Origin: Piscinibacter sp. HJYY11
GTDB taxonomy: Bacteria > Pseudomonadota > Gammaproteobacteria > Burkholderiales > Burkholderiaceae_C
Length of the DNA stretch: 64,000 nucleotides
Reading direction: 5' to 3'
NCBI RefSeq assembly: GCF_016735515.1
Contig: NZ_JAERQZ010000001.1
Location: 186,001 to 250,000 of the forward strand
Below are positions 34,626-43,644 of the stretch, piece by piece (position 1 is the stretch's first letter; the number at the start of each line of letters is the position of its first letter). Under the pieces are notes generated by a model. That model made no database searches and had not been told where the DNA came from. It saw only the letters and a list, made by a program, of their open reading frames with translations. Both the position numbers and the translations under genes were made by a program.

Positions 34626-35519
34626 TCAGAAAGCCTGACCTTTCGAAGCCTCTCCGTGCAGCCACGCGAGGAACGCTTCGACAGGCGGCCGCTTCGCATG
34701 CCGCGCCGGGTACACCGCGAAGTGCGCTTTCACCCGCACTGCCTTTTCAAGCCCGAACACGGGCCGGAGCTTTTGCTCGACGATGTGCCGCCCGGCAATC
34801 GTGGTGCTCTCTAGCGCAACACCGAGGCCTTGGGTTGCAGCGTCCAATGACATCTGCGCTCGGTCGAAGCGCACGGCGAATCGTTCCGGTGCGCGCTTGT
34901 CGGTGAACGCTGCGAACCAGTCGGACCATTGAACGACGCTGACGTTGCTCTGGATCAGCTTGACGGCCAGGAGATGCTCCGGTCGCTTCAGTCGATGCTC
35001 CCGGATGAAGGCTGGGCTTGCGAGCGGGACGATGCGCTCCTCGAACAAGGGCTCCACAACAACATTCGGCCAGTTCGGTACGCCATAGCGAAGATCGATG
35101 TCGACCTGCCCCAGCGCGAAGTCGCTGTGCGTGTGCGCGGCCGACAGGTTGAGCGCGATGTCGGGATAGGCCAGGGCAAACGACTGCAGGCGCGACATCA
35201 ACCAGAGGCTGGCCAGGCTCGGAGCCGCGTGGACGTACAGGCTATTGCTGACGCCCTGCCTGAGGTCTTCTGACGCCGCCGCGATGGCGGACAAGGCGCC
35301 ACCGATTCTCGACAGGTAAGTCTCGCCCGCCGCGCTGATTCGCACTCCGTGCGCACTTCGCTCAAACAGCCGCACACCAAGGTGTGATTCCAGCCGCGCG
35401 ACCTGGTGGCTGACTGCAGAGGCTGTGAGGTGCAGCTCGGCCGCGGCGAGCGCAAAGCTGCGCCGCCGCGCCACGGCTTCGAAAGCCTGGAGGTTGGTGA
35501 CGGGTGGGAGAGAAGCCAT
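34626..35519 (-). CDS. LysR-family regulator, GcvA-type
   Basis: A 297-residue LysR protein beginning PPVTNLQAFEAVARRRSF, with helix-turn-helix LAAAELHLTASAVSHQVARLE and the RLFERSAHGVRIS wing typical of the GcvA group. It is transcribed away from the SDR-TRAP-transketolase genes. The 223-bp gap holds a near-palindromic site at 35538-35556, so control of that operon is likely. Confidence 0.88.
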   Translation of the reverse strand: MASLPPVTNLQAFEAVARRRSFALAAAELHLTASAVSHQVARLESHLGVRLFERSAHGVRISAAGETYLSRIGGALSAIAAASEDLRQGVSNSLYVHAAPSLASLWLMSRLQSFALAYPDIALNLSAAHTHSDFALGQVDIDLRYGVPNWPNVVVEPLFEERIVPLASPAFIREHRLKRPEHLLAVKLIQSNVSVVQWSDWFAAFTDKRAPERFAVRFDRAQMSLDAATQGLGVALESTTIAGRHIVEQKLRPVFGLEKAVRVKAHFAVYPARHAKRPPVEAFLAWLHGEASKGQAF

Positions 35520-35537
35520 CGGGTCAACCCTGCCGTT

Positions 35538-35556
35538 AGATGACAGAACGTCATCT
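35538..35556. promoter_or_regulatory. Inverted repeat AGATGAC-N5-GTCATCT, candidate LysR operator
   Basis: Perfect 7-bp arms with a 5-bp spacer (AGAAC), containing a T-N11-A core, lie just upstream of the LysR start codon (35519) and about 187 bp before the SDR start. The position suits autoregulation and control of the divergent operon. Confidence 0.5.
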
Positions 35557-35742
35557 TAGGGTGAGAAAGCATCCCTTGTCATCATGCCCGTCGGCGCCGA
35601 ATATTCACTCAAGAACAACGGGAGACAAGCCACGGCAACCAGCCGTGGCACCCGCAGAGGGTCACCAAGCCCCAGGGTTCGGCACCGCCGGCCTTGTCTT
35701 CGGTGTTCGCCTCGATCACTCACTCCACTGGAGACGAAAGAC

Positions 35743-36492
35743 ATGCTGCTCAAAGACAAAGTTGCCGTCATCACCGGCGGCGCCGGACTCAACGGACTCG
35801 GCTTCGCTACCGCACGCCTGATGGCGGCCCAGGGCGCCCACGTCGTCCTGCTCGACCTTGCTCGCGCCGAGCCTGCCGCCGCAGCGGCACAGCTGGGCAG
35901 CGGTCACCTCGGCCTCGTCGCCGATGTGACCGACAAGACCTCGTGCGATGCCGCCGCCGCTGCCGTGCTGAAGGCCTTCGGGCGCATCGACATCCTGGTC
36001 AACAACGCCGGCATCACGCAGCCGGTCAAGACGCTGGAGATCACCGGCGCCGACTACGACCGCATCCTCGATGTCAGCCTGCGCGGCACCTTGTACATGT
36101 CGCAGGCCGTGCTGCCAGCGATGCGCACGCAGCAGGCAGGTTCGATTGTTTGCATCTCCTCCGTCTCGGCCCAACGTGGCGGCGGCATTTTCGGCGGGCC
36201 GCACTACTCGGCAGCGAAGGCTGGCGTGCTCGGCCTAGCGCGTGCGATGGCGCGCGAGTTCGGCGTTGAAGGCATTCGCATCAACTGCATCACGCCGGGC
36301 CTGATTGAGACCGACATCACGCAGGGCAAGCTGACACCCGAGCGCAAGAAGGAGATCTCAGAAACGATCCCGCTGGCGCGCCTGGGCCGCGCGAGCGATG
36401 TGGCGGGCGCCTGCGTTTTCCTCGCGAGCGACCTGTCCGCCTATTGCACCGGCATCACGCTCGACGTGAACGGCGGCATGTTGATTCACTGA
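35743..36492 (+). CDS. Short-chain dehydrogenase/reductase
   Basis: A 249-residue classical SDR: TGGAGLNGLG at residues 11-20, NNAG at 87-90, Ser140, and Tyr155/Lys159 in HYSAAK, with the PGLIETD segment after it. I start at ATG 35743 (MLLKDKVAVI); the longer frame from 35584 has no ribosome binding site and low-quality sequence. It is the first gene of the TRAP-transketolase operon and probably oxidises the imported sugar or polyol. Confidence 0.85.
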   Translation: MLLKDKVAVITGGAGLNGLGFATARLMAAQGAHVVLLDLARAEPAAAAAQLGSGHLGLVADVTDKTSCDAAAAAVLKAFGRIDILVNNAGITQPVKTLEITGADYDRILDVSLRGTLYMSQAVLPAMRTQQAGSIVCISSVSAQRGGGIFGGPHYSAAKAGVLGLARAMAREFGVEGIRINCITPGLIETDITQGKLTPERKKEISETIPLARLGRASDVAGACVFLASDLSAYCTGITLDVNGGMLIH

Positions 36493-36540
36493 CAAGGCGC
36501 CCACCGAGACGCCGCCCCACCCCAACGGAGACATACGACC

Positions 36541-37533
36541 ATGCAACACAAGACCCTCACCCGTGCCCTGATTGCCCTTGCCGCCGCCGCGCTGCTCGTT
36601 CCGATTGCCGTTCAGGCGCAGTCGGTCAAGCTGACGCTCGGCCACGGCGCCGCGCCTGGCAACCCGCGCCACGAAGCCGCCGTGAAGTTCGCCGAAGTCG
36701 CCAAGGCCAGGAGCGCGGGTCGCATCGACGTGCAGGTGGCCCCCTCGGCGCAGCTCGGCGACGACGCCGCGATGGTGACGGCGCTGCGCACTGGCGCGCT
36801 CGACCTGTCTGCCAATTCGCAAGGTGCTATCGCCAACTCGGTGCCCGAGTACGCGGCCTTTGGCATGCCTTTCCTGTTCACCACGTCGGCCCAGGCCTTC
36901 AAGCTGCTCGACGGCCCTCTCGGCAAGGAGCTTGCCGACAAGTCGGCCGAGAAGGGCATGGTCGTGCTCGGCTACTGGGACAACGGCATCCGCCACATGA
37001 CCAATGGCAAGCGGCCGATCACCAAGGTCGAGGACATGAAGGGCCTGAAGATGCGCACGCCGCCCGACGCGGTGCTGGTCGACATCATGCAGGCGCTTGG
37101 TGCCGAGGCCCAGCAGATCAAGTTCGCCGAGCTGTACGTGGCGCTGCAGCAGGGTGTGGTCGACGGTCAGGAGAACCCGCTCGCCAACATCCACGCCAGC
37201 AAGCTCTACGAAGTGCAGAAGCACCTGGCGCTCACCAGCCACATGTTCCAGATGACACCGTTCGTGATGAGCAAGCGCAGCTGGGACAAGCTGTCCGTGG
37301 CCGACCGCAAGGCCGTCACGGAGGCGGCTGCCGAGGCGACCGTGCTGCAGCGCCGGCTGTCGCAGGAGTCTGACGACAAGGTGCTCGCCGACCTGAAGGC
37401 CAAGGGCGTGCAAGTGACCACGCCAGACAAGGCGGCGTTCGCGAAGGCCACCGCCAACGTGGACGCCAAGTGGGCGGCCGGCCCGATCGGCCCGTACGTC
37501 AAGAAGGTCATTGCCGCTGCACGCGGCCTGTGA
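36541..37533 (+). CDS. TRAP transporter solute receptor, DctP family
   Basis: A 330-residue protein with signal peptide (cleavage near VQAQS) and the DctP pattern: KLTLGHGAAPGNPRH, then AELYVALQQGVVDGQENPLANI, the signature around the ligand-binding arginine and asparagine. The ATG follows GGAGA. It delivers a small carboxylate or sugar acid to the DctQ/DctM membrane subunits encoded next. Confidence 0.92.
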   Translation: MQHKTLTRALIALAAAALLVPIAVQAQSVKLTLGHGAAPGNPRHEAAVKFAEVAKARSAGRIDVQVAPSAQLGDDAAMVTALRTGALDLSANSQGAIANSVPEYAAFGMPFLFTTSAQAFKLLDGPLGKELADKSAEKGMVVLGYWDNGIRHMTNGKRPITKVEDMKGLKMRTPPDAVLVDIMQALGAEAQQIKFAELYVALQQGVVDGQENPLANIHASKLYEVQKHLALTSHMFQMTPFVMSKRSWDKLSVADRKAVTEAAAEATVLQRRLSQESDDKVLADLKAKGVQVTTPDKAAFAKATANVDAKWAAGPIGPYVKKVIAAARGL

Positions 37534-37585
37534 TCGACGACTGAAACACCCCGGGGTGCCGCGGATGGCACCCAAGGAGACACCC

Positions 37586-38113
37586 ATGATCGATACCAAA
37601 CACAGCCTCGTCGAGCGCGGCGTGGTGGGCCTGTGCCGCGTGGTGCTGTGGCTGTCCACCGGCGTGATCTTCGTCATCCTGGTGGCCAACACCGTGCTGC
37701 GCTACATCACAGGCTCCAGCCTGCAATGGGCCAACGAAGTGCCCGAGCTGCTGTTCCCCTGGCTGGTGATGGCCGGCATCGTGCTGGCCGCCGTGCACGG
37801 CGCGCACATCACGACCACCTTTCTGATGGAGGCGCTGCCTGCACGGGCGCGGCGCATCGTGACGGTGTCGGGGTGGCTGCTGGTCGCGGGCCTGTACGGC
37901 ACCCTGAGCGTGGCGACGCTGCGCATGCTCGAAGTCGTGCACGACGAGAAATCACCCATCCTGCAGTTGCCCGGCTCCATCACCTATGCCTGCGTGATGG
38001 TCGGCATGTCACTGCTGGCGGTGCTGGCCCTGCAGTCGGCCTGGCAGGCCACATTTGCAGAACCCGCCACGAGCCACGACGCCGAGCCGCGCGTGCCGGC
38101 GGCCCATTGGTGA
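37586..38113 (+). CDS. TRAP transporter small membrane subunit, DctQ family
   Basis: A 175-residue protein with four predicted helices and the DctQ motif around LQWANEVPELLFPWLVMAGI. An AAGGAG site precedes the ATG at 37586, which decides the start over frames opening at 37511 or 37565. It links DctP to DctM. Confidence 0.88.
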   Translation: MIDTKHSLVERGVVGLCRVVLWLSTGVIFVILVANTVLRYITGSSLQWANEVPELLFPWLVMAGIVLAAVHGAHITTTFLMEALPARARRIVTVSGWLLVAGLYGTLSVATLRMLEVVHDEKSPILQLPGSITYACVMVGMSLLAVLALQSAWQATFAEPATSHDAEPRVPAAHW

Positions 38114-38138
38114 GCCCAAGGCTCCCTCGGAGAACACC

Positions 38139-39398
38139 ATGAGCGCCCTCATCCTCGCTGTATTTCTCGTCGCCGCCGTGGCGGCCATCCCGATCGCCCA
38201 CGCCTTGCTGCTGGCCGCGATGACCGCCGCCGCAACCTCCGACAAGGTTCCGCTCGACCTGCTGGTGCAGCAGATGGTCGCCCAGGTGCAGAGCTTTCCG
38301 CTGATCGCCATCCCGTTCTTCATGCTGACCGGCACGCTGATGATGGGTGGCAAGCTCGGCGAGGCGCTGGTCGGCGTGCTGTCGGCCCTGATCGGCCGCT
38401 TCCATGGCGGCCCTGCGCAGGTCGGCGTGCTGTCGTCGACGCTGTTCGGTGGCGTGTCCGGCTCGGCCGTGGCCGACGCCTCGGCCATCGGCTCGCTGCT
38501 GATCCCGTGGCACAAGCGCCTGGGCTACCCGGCGGCCTTCTCGGCGGCCACGCTGGCGGCCGCCGCGACGATCGACATCCTGATCCCTCCGTCGATCCCG
38601 CTGATCCTGTTCGCGTTGAGCGCGAACGCGTCGATCGCTTCGCTCTTCGTCGCCGGCGTGTTGCCTGGCCTGCTGATGTGCGGCGGATTCATGGCGGCCT
38701 GCTGGTGGGTCGGACGGCGGCGCAACTTCCCGCGCGACACCTCGCGCTTCGACGGCGTCGCGTTCCGCAGGCACTTGGCCTACGCCAGCCCGGCCGTCGT
38801 GCTGCCGGTGCTGATCATCATCTTCCTGCGCTTCGGCATCGCCACGCCCACCGAGGTGGCCGTGCTCTCGACGCTGTATGCCGGGCTGGTCTCGGCGGTG
38901 ATCTACCGCGACCTCGGCTGGAAGCGCCTGAACGACGCCATCGTCCATGCCGGTCTGGCCACGGGTGTCGTCCTGCTCGTCATCATGGCGTCGGCTGCGA
39001 TCGGCTGGCTGCTCACCTTCGACCAGATGCCGCAGGGCATTGCGCAGTGGGTGCAGGAGAACGTGCATGCGAAGTGGCTGGTGATCCTGCTGATGAACCT
39101 GCTGATGCTGGCGCTCGGCATGTTCATCGACCTGCCCGCCGCAGTGCTCTTGCTGACCCCGGTGTTCGTCCCTCTGGCCAACAGCATCGGCATGGACATG
39201 ACCCAGCTGGGCGTGATGATGGTCGTGAACCTGGCCATCGGCCTGTACACGCCGCCGGTGGGCACCACGCTCTTCATCACGAGCGCGCTGGCCAAGGTGA
39301 AGGTCGGCCAGACGGTGCGCGAGCTGGGCCCCTTCTACCTGGTGGCCTTCGGCGTACTTGCCCTCGTGTCCTACGTGCCCGCCAGCATCCTGCGCTGA
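38139..39398 (+). CDS. TRAP transporter large membrane subunit, DctM family
   Basis: A 419-residue, highly hydrophobic protein with the DctM features IPFFMLTGTLMMGG, a STLFGGVSGSAVADASAIG stretch and PPVGTTLFI near the end. About 12 helices form the sodium-coupled permease. It completes a DctP-DctQ-DctM set in one operon. Confidence 0.92.
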   Translation: MSALILAVFLVAAVAAIPIAHALLLAAMTAAATSDKVPLDLLVQQMVAQVQSFPLIAIPFFMLTGTLMMGGKLGEALVGVLSALIGRFHGGPAQVGVLSSTLFGGVSGSAVADASAIGSLLIPWHKRLGYPAAFSAATLAAAATIDILIPPSIPLILFALSANASIASLFVAGVLPGLLMCGGFMAACWWVGRRRNFPRDTSRFDGVAFRRHLAYASPAVVLPVLIIIFLRFGIATPTEVAVLSTLYAGLVSAVIYRDLGWKRLNDAIVHAGLATGVVLLVIMASAAIGWLLTFDQMPQGIAQWVQENVHAKWLVILLMNLLMLALGMFIDLPAAVLLLTPVFVPLANSIGMDMTQLGVMMVVNLAIGLYTPPVGTTLFITSALAKVKVGQTVRELGPFYLVAFGVLALVSYVPASILR

Positions 39399-39431
39399 AC
39401 CCCGCCCCTTTCCGCTTTCCAGGAGATTCCC

Positions 39432-40289
39432 ATGACAGAGACCACCATGACCATGCTCGCCGACTTGGCGCAGTGTGCCTATCGCATCCGCCGGTACGCC
39501 CTCCGCATGGCCGAGGTGCAGGGCCAGGGCTACATCGGCCAGGCCCTCGGCTGGGCCGACGTGCTGGCCGTTGCCTATGGCCACGCGCTCAACTACCGCG
39601 CCGAGGACCCGCAGTGGGAAGGCCGCGACCGCTTCCTGCTCTCGCACGGCCACTACGCCATCGCCTTCTACGCCGCGCTCATCGAAGCCGGCATCGTGCC
39701 CGAGAGCGAGCTCGAGACCTATGGCAGCGACGACAGCCGCCTGCCCATGTCGGGCATGGCGACTTACACGCCCGGGATGGAGATCTCGGGCGGCTCGCTC
39801 GGCCAAGGCCTGCCCATCGCCGTGGGCATGGCGCTGGGCCTGCGGCACAAGAAGAACCCGGCCTTCGTCTACAACTCGATGTCCGACGGCGAGCTCGACG
39901 AGGGCTCGACCTGGGAGGCGGCCATGGGTGCAGCGCACCACCGCCTGGCCAACCTGATCTGCATGGTCGACATCAACAACCAGCAGGCCGATGGCCCGTC
40001 GAACAAGGTCCTCGGCTTCGAGCCGCTGGCCGACAAATGGGCGGCGTTCGGCTGGCATGTGCAGCGCGTCAAGGGCAACGACCTGCCGGCCGTGCTGAAG
40101 GCCTTCGACGTCGCGCGCGCGTTGAAGGAGGACAAGCCCCGCGTGATTCTCTTCGACACGCTGATGGGCAAGGGTGTGCCCTTCCTCGAGCAGCGCGAGA
40201 AGAACCATTTCATCCGCGTCGACCCACCGGAGTGGCAGCAGGCCCTCCAGATCCTCGACCAAGCCCAGACCGAAGGAGCATCCGCATGA
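39432..40289 (+). CDS. Transketolase-like, N-terminal (thiamine diphosphate-binding) subunit
   Basis: A 285-residue protein equal to the first third of a transketolase: LSHGHYAIAFYA, SGGSLGQGLPIAVGMALG and the ThDP-binding SDGELDEGSTWEA to DINNQQADGP segment. Split transketolases occur in pathways for branched sugars, such as apulose 4-phosphate cleavage, and in sulfosugar routes; the substrate here is not known. The stop overlaps the start of the C-terminal subunit gene. Confidence 0.87.
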   Translation: MTETTMTMLADLAQCAYRIRRYALRMAEVQGQGYIGQALGWADVLAVAYGHALNYRAEDPQWEGRDRFLLSHGHYAIAFYAALIEAGIVPESELETYGSDDSRLPMSGMATYTPGMEISGGSLGQGLPIAVGMALGLRHKKNPAFVYNSMSDGELDEGSTWEAAMGAAHHRLANLICMVDINNQQADGPSNKVLGFEPLADKWAAFGWHVQRVKGNDLPAVLKAFDVARALKEDKPRVILFDTLMGKGVPFLEQREKNHFIRVDPPEWQQALQILDQAQTEGASA

Positions 40290-41290
40290 ATGCCGTCACC
40301 GAGAAGAAACCGCGCCTCACCACCTCGGCGATGATCGCCTCGATCGCCGCCGAAGGGCAGCGCGTGAAGGCCGCGCCGTTCGGCAAGGCGCTGGTCGAGC
40401 TGGCCGCCGACCGGCCCGAGATCGTCGGGCTGACGGCCGACCTGGCCAAGTACACCGACCTGCATCTCTTCGCGCAGGCCTACCCCGATCGCTTTTATCA
40501 GATGGGCATGGCCGAGCAGCTGCTCATGGCCGCGGCGGGTGGCATGGCCAAGGAGGGGCTGATTCCCTTTGCGACCACCTACGCAGTCTTCGGCACCCGG
40601 CGGGCCTACGACTTCATCCACCAGGTGATTGCCGAGGAGAACCTGAACGTCAAGCTCTGCTGCGCGCTCCCAGGCCTGACCACGGGGTACGGCCCCAGCC
40701 ACCAGGCCACCGAAGACATCGCCATGATGCGCGGCATCCCGGGGCTGACCATCGTCGACCCCTGTGACGCGCTCGAACTGGAACAGGCGGTGCCGCAGAT
40801 CGCCGCGCACAGGGGCCCCGTCTACATGCGCCTGGCGCGCGGCAATGTGCCGCTCGTGCTCGACGAGTACGACTACAAGTTCGAGCTCGGCAAGGCCAAG
40901 CTGCTGCGCGACGGCAACGAGGTGCTCGTGGTCTCCAGTGGCTTCATGACCATGCGTGCCCTCGAAGTTGCGCAGGCGCTCCAAGCCGACAACGTGGGCG
41001 TGGCAGTGCTGCACTGCCCGACGATCAAGCCGCTCGACGAGGCGGCGATCCTCGAGGCCGTGAAGTACAAACATCGCCTCGTCGTGGTGGCCGAGAACCA
41101 CTCCGTGATCGGTGGCCTGGGCGAAACGGTGGCGACCACGCTGCTTCGGCACAAGGTTCAGCCCGCCGGGTTTCAGCTGGCGGGGTTGCCAGATACCTTC
41201 CTCGATGCGGGCGCATTGCCCACACTGCATGACAAGTACGGCATCAGCCGCGATGCATTGGTGGCGCGAATCAAGGCTTGGTTGGCGTGA
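40286..41290 (+). CDS. Transketolase-like, C-terminal subunit
   Basis: A 334-residue protein with the pyrimidine-binding and C-terminal domains of transketolase. Key features are FYQMGMAEQLLMAAAGGMAK with the catalytic glutamate, TGYGPSHQATEDIAMMRGIP, and a final domain with VVVAENHSVIGGLGE. It starts in an ATGA overlap with the N-terminal subunit, which ensures equal amounts of both. It must pair with the preceding product to be active. Confidence 0.9.
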   Translation: MNAVTEKKPRLTTSAMIASIAAEGQRVKAAPFGKALVELAADRPEIVGLTADLAKYTDLHLFAQAYPDRFYQMGMAEQLLMAAAGGMAKEGLIPFATTYAVFGTRRAYDFIHQVIAEENLNVKLCCALPGLTTGYGPSHQATEDIAMMRGIPGLTIVDPCDALELEQAVPQIAAHRGPVYMRLARGNVPLVLDEYDYKFELGKAKLLRDGNEVLVVSSGFMTMRALEVAQALQADNVGVAVLHCPTIKPLDEAAILEAVKYKHRLVVVAENHSVIGGLGETVATTLLRHKVQPAGFQLAGLPDTFLDAGALPTLHDKYGISRDALVARIKAWLA

Positions 41291-41510
41291 ACGTTCGTCC
41301 GAACAGGAAGAGTGTCAATGAAGGATGCGCTCTAGGGGTAGTCCGCTCTGCGCCGTCATAGCGACCGACCGCTCTTGGCCGGGACTGTGAGTCCGTCAGA
41401 GCATCCGTAAGCCGACCGTCGCGGAACCGGCATCTTCCTTCGCGCGGAGATGCCAGGTAGCCGCCCCGTAAGAGCATCCTCGATGGCCCTCAACTCGATT
41501 GGAGACCATC

Positions 41511-42132
41511 ATGGGAACGTCAGGCAATGCCACTCCTCGCGAGCCTTGGAACAAGGGCAAGATCGTCGGACAGAAGGCACCTTTCAAGCCGAAGGACATC
41601 TGGGCGCTCCGGGTGCGTCTCCAGATGGAGAATCGGGTGCGCGAGCTCGCACTCTTCAATCTGGGCATCGACAGCAAGCTTCGGGGATGCGACCTCGTTT
41701 CGCTCAAGGTCCGAGACGTCTGCCATGGCGAGCAGCTGGCACCCGCGCCATCGTCATGCAGCATAAGACTCAGCGACCGGTGCAGTTTGAGATCACGGGA
41801 GCTACCCGTGAGCTTTGCAGGCCTGGATCAAGCAGGCGGGACTGAAGTCCGAGGACTTCTTGTTCCCGATCCGGCTTCACGAGTCACCTCATCTTGGCAC
41901 CCGGCAGTACGCTCGCATTCTTGGGCACTGGGTTGACGAACTTGGCCTCGACCGCGCGGACTACGGAACGCACTCGATGCGACGCACCAAGGCGACTCTG
42001 ATCTACCGGCGGACGAAGAACCTGCGCGCGGTCCAGTTGCTGCTTGGACATTCCAAGCTTGAGTCGACAGTGCGATACCTCGGTATCGAAGTCGATGACG
42101 CGCTGGAAATCTCTGAGCAGACAGAGATCTGA
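41511..42132 (+). pseudogene. Tyrosine recombinase (phage-type integrase), two frameshifts
   Basis: Three pieces in three frames line up as one protein of about 205 residues. They are WNKGKIVGQKAPFKPKDIWA to CDLVSLKVRDV (frame from 41511, with the first catalytic Arg region), then an AIVMQHKTQRPVQFEIT piece from about 41749, then a piece from 41815 with HSMRRTKATLIYRRTKN, LLLGHSKLESTVRYL and the catalytic Tyr. The family is the short site-specific integrase found scattered in proteobacteria. It is not an integron integrase: wrong size and no IntI-type extra helix region. It lies just before the cassette array. Confidence 0.78.
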
Positions 42133-42420
42133 GCCCGTCGATGGCGGCCGCGCCGGGCGTCGTGTCGGGGCGGCCGCCCTCAATGGCAGCTATGTGGTGC
42201 CAGACCGAGCTGGAGGTCTCGGCCACAAGCGGACTGTCCCGAACGACGGCTCTCTCGTAGTCCCGCCGTCTGCGGTGAACGTCGGCATCACTTGTCGGTA
42301 CATGTTGCTTGAGCACTAGCTGGATGGATGCAAGGGCAGTGTCGGTGCCCCCCAACCCTTCCACTGTGCGGTTTTGGCGTCACGCCAAAAGCGCCGCCCC
42401 CTTCCCAGCCTCCTTGGAAG
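42133..42420. other. Left flank of the cassette array
   Basis: No ORF. At 42351-42364 the sequence CCAACCCTTCCAC echoes the start of the array's attC sites (TAACCCTTCCATC). A hairpin follows (42372-42379 with 42383-42390, TTTTGGCG arms). This may be the left half of a broken attC fused to the second-type site at 42421. Confidence 0.4.
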
Positions 42421-42553
42421 CCCCTTTTGGTACGCTTCGGCCAAGTTTCAAAACGTGGATAGATATGGATTCCACATCTATCCACAAATGGCTAGATCTA
42501 TCCACTTGTGGCTACATCTGGCTTCACAGATTGATGTCCATATCACGTTAGAC
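42421..42553 (+). repeat. Second-type attC-like site, left copy
   Basis: 133 bp closely similar to 51167-51297. It ends in GTTAGAC (42547-42553), a good R' box. The outer stem pairs AACGTG and GATATGGA with TCCATATCACGTT, and inner arms include TCCACAAATGG with CCACTTGTGG. The R'' box is degenerate. It forms the left border of the first cassette. Confidence 0.65.
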
Positions 42554-42567
42554 GCCGCAGGAACAAA

Positions 42568-42978
42568 ATGCCGCGCTATCTGCTCGCGATCTTTGCTTTT
42601 GCAGCCATCACTCAAAGCGGGTGCGCGATCCACGGCCAGGCTCGCTGCCCTTCTGGAGAACAGGCCTCCACGAACGAACTCACCTACTTCGGCACAGCCA
42701 AACCGGGAGGTGTTGTGTCGCCAGAAGAGTGGGCTTCGTATCTGGCCAAGTCCGTCACACCGCGCTTCCCGGCCGGCCTATCGGTCTGGCCCGCCGCTGG
42801 TCAGTGGCAGTCCGCGCAAGGTTCAATCGTCAAAGAAGCCTCATTTGTCCTTAGCCTCGTCTACACACCAAGCGAGGCCAATGAAGTTGCGATTCGAGCG
42901 CTCGTGTCCGAGTACAAACTTCAGTTTCAGCAGGAAGCAGTTCTAAGAGTCAAGTCGCATGTCTGCGTTTCACTGTAG
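42568..42978 (+). CDS. Cassette 1: DUF3574 lipoprotein
   Basis: A 136-residue protein with a lipoprotein signal (hydrophobic core, Cys19 in QSGCA) and the DUF3574 pattern: YFGTAKPGG, EEWASYLAKSVTPRFPAGLS and AGQWQSAQGSIVKE. AGGAAC lies before the ATG. It is probably a periplasm-facing membrane-anchored protein; DUF3574 has no known function. Its stop is 24 bp before the attC. Confidence 0.82.
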   Translation: MPRYLLAIFAFAAITQSGCAIHGQARCPSGEQASTNELTYFGTAKPGGVVSPEEWASYLAKSVTPRFPAGLSVWPAAGQWQSAQGSIVKEASFVLSLVYTPSEANEVAIRALVSEYKLQFQQEAVLRVKSHVCVSL

Positions 42979-43002
42979 GTCTGGTAGCGGTTGCGCAGCG
43001 GC

Positions 43003-43074
43003 GTCTAACCCTTCCATCGAGAGGACGTCACAAGGGCTACGCCCTTGCGCCGCCTCTCATGTCAAACGTTAGGC
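43003..43074 (+). repeat. attC site 1
   Basis: R'' GTCTAAC at the left end and R' GTTAGGC at the right. The central stem is of the CAAGGGC/GCCCTTG kind. Confidence 0.9.
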
Positions 43075-43089
43075 GTCCGAGGAAAGAAG

Positions 43090-43566
43090 ATGGGCGTTGA
43101 AATCGAGCGCAAGTTTCTAGTCGTGGGCGCTGCTTGGCGTCAAGGCGCAGGGGTGCGCTTCAGCCAGGGCTACTTGAATCGAGACAAGGACCGAACCGTA
43201 CGTGTCCGAATTGCTGGCGAACAAGCGTTCATCACAATCAAAGGGCGCACTAAAGGCGCATCAAGAGCCGAGTTCGAGTACGAGATCCCCATCAAAGACG
43301 GTCAAGAACTCTTACTTCTCTGCGAGCGTCCACTCATTGAGAAGGTACGCAGAGTCATTGCTCACGACGGGAGCACCTGGGAAGTAGATGAATTCCTTGG
43401 TGAAAACGCAGGTCTCGTCGTCGCAGAGGTCGAGTTGCAATCAGAGAGCCAGCCTTTCACCCACCCAGAGTGGCTCGGAGAAGAAGTAACTCATGATCCG
43501 CGCTACTTCAACTCCAGCCTTTCCAAGCACCCTTATGGCAGGTGGCATGGTGCGTCGGCCGCCTAA
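43090..43566 (+). CDS. Cassette 2: CYTH-domain protein (triphosphate tunnel metalloenzyme family)
   Basis: A 158-residue protein opening MGVEIERKFLV, the CYTH signature with the EIERK metal/phosphate site, followed by TVRVRIAGEQAFITIKG and FEYEIP strands with alternating charged residues lining the tunnel. Family members hydrolyse tripolyphosphate or make cAMP; short bacterial ones are mostly triphosphatases. GGAAAGAAG precedes the ATG. The TAA stop lies in the attC R'' box. Confidence 0.87.
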   Translation: MGVEIERKFLVVGAAWRQGAGVRFSQGYLNRDKDRTVRVRIAGEQAFITIKGRTKGASRAEFEYEIPIKDGQELLLLCERPLIEKVRRVIAHDGSTWEVDEFLGENAGLVVAEVELQSESQPFTHPEWLGEEVTHDPRYFNSSLSKHPYGRWHGASAA

Positions 43567-43629
43567 CCCTTCCATCGAGAGGACCCGCCCCGGCAAGCCG
43601 GGTCGGGCCTCTCATGTCAAACGTTAGCC
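43561..43629 (+). repeat. attC site 2
   Basis: R'' GCCTAAC, R' GTTAGCC. The stem is of the CCGGC-AA-GCCGG kind with CCCG/CGGG outer pairing. Confidence 0.9.
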
Positions 43630-43644
43630 TGCACTAATCACCAT

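Noticed and set aside
37980..40262. A 760-codon minus-strand frame opposite DctM and transketolase genes
   Set aside because: Antisense shadow with His/Arg-rich low-complexity sequence.
38507..40285. Upstream extension of the transketolase C-terminal subunit frame
   Set aside because: The frame is open by chance across dctM and the N-terminal subunit; the ATG at 40286 with ATGA overlap is the real start.
41511..42132. Reading the recombinase relic as the integron integrase
   Set aside because: It is too short, lacks the IntI-specific insertion, runs toward rather than away from the cassettes and resembles a different integrase family.
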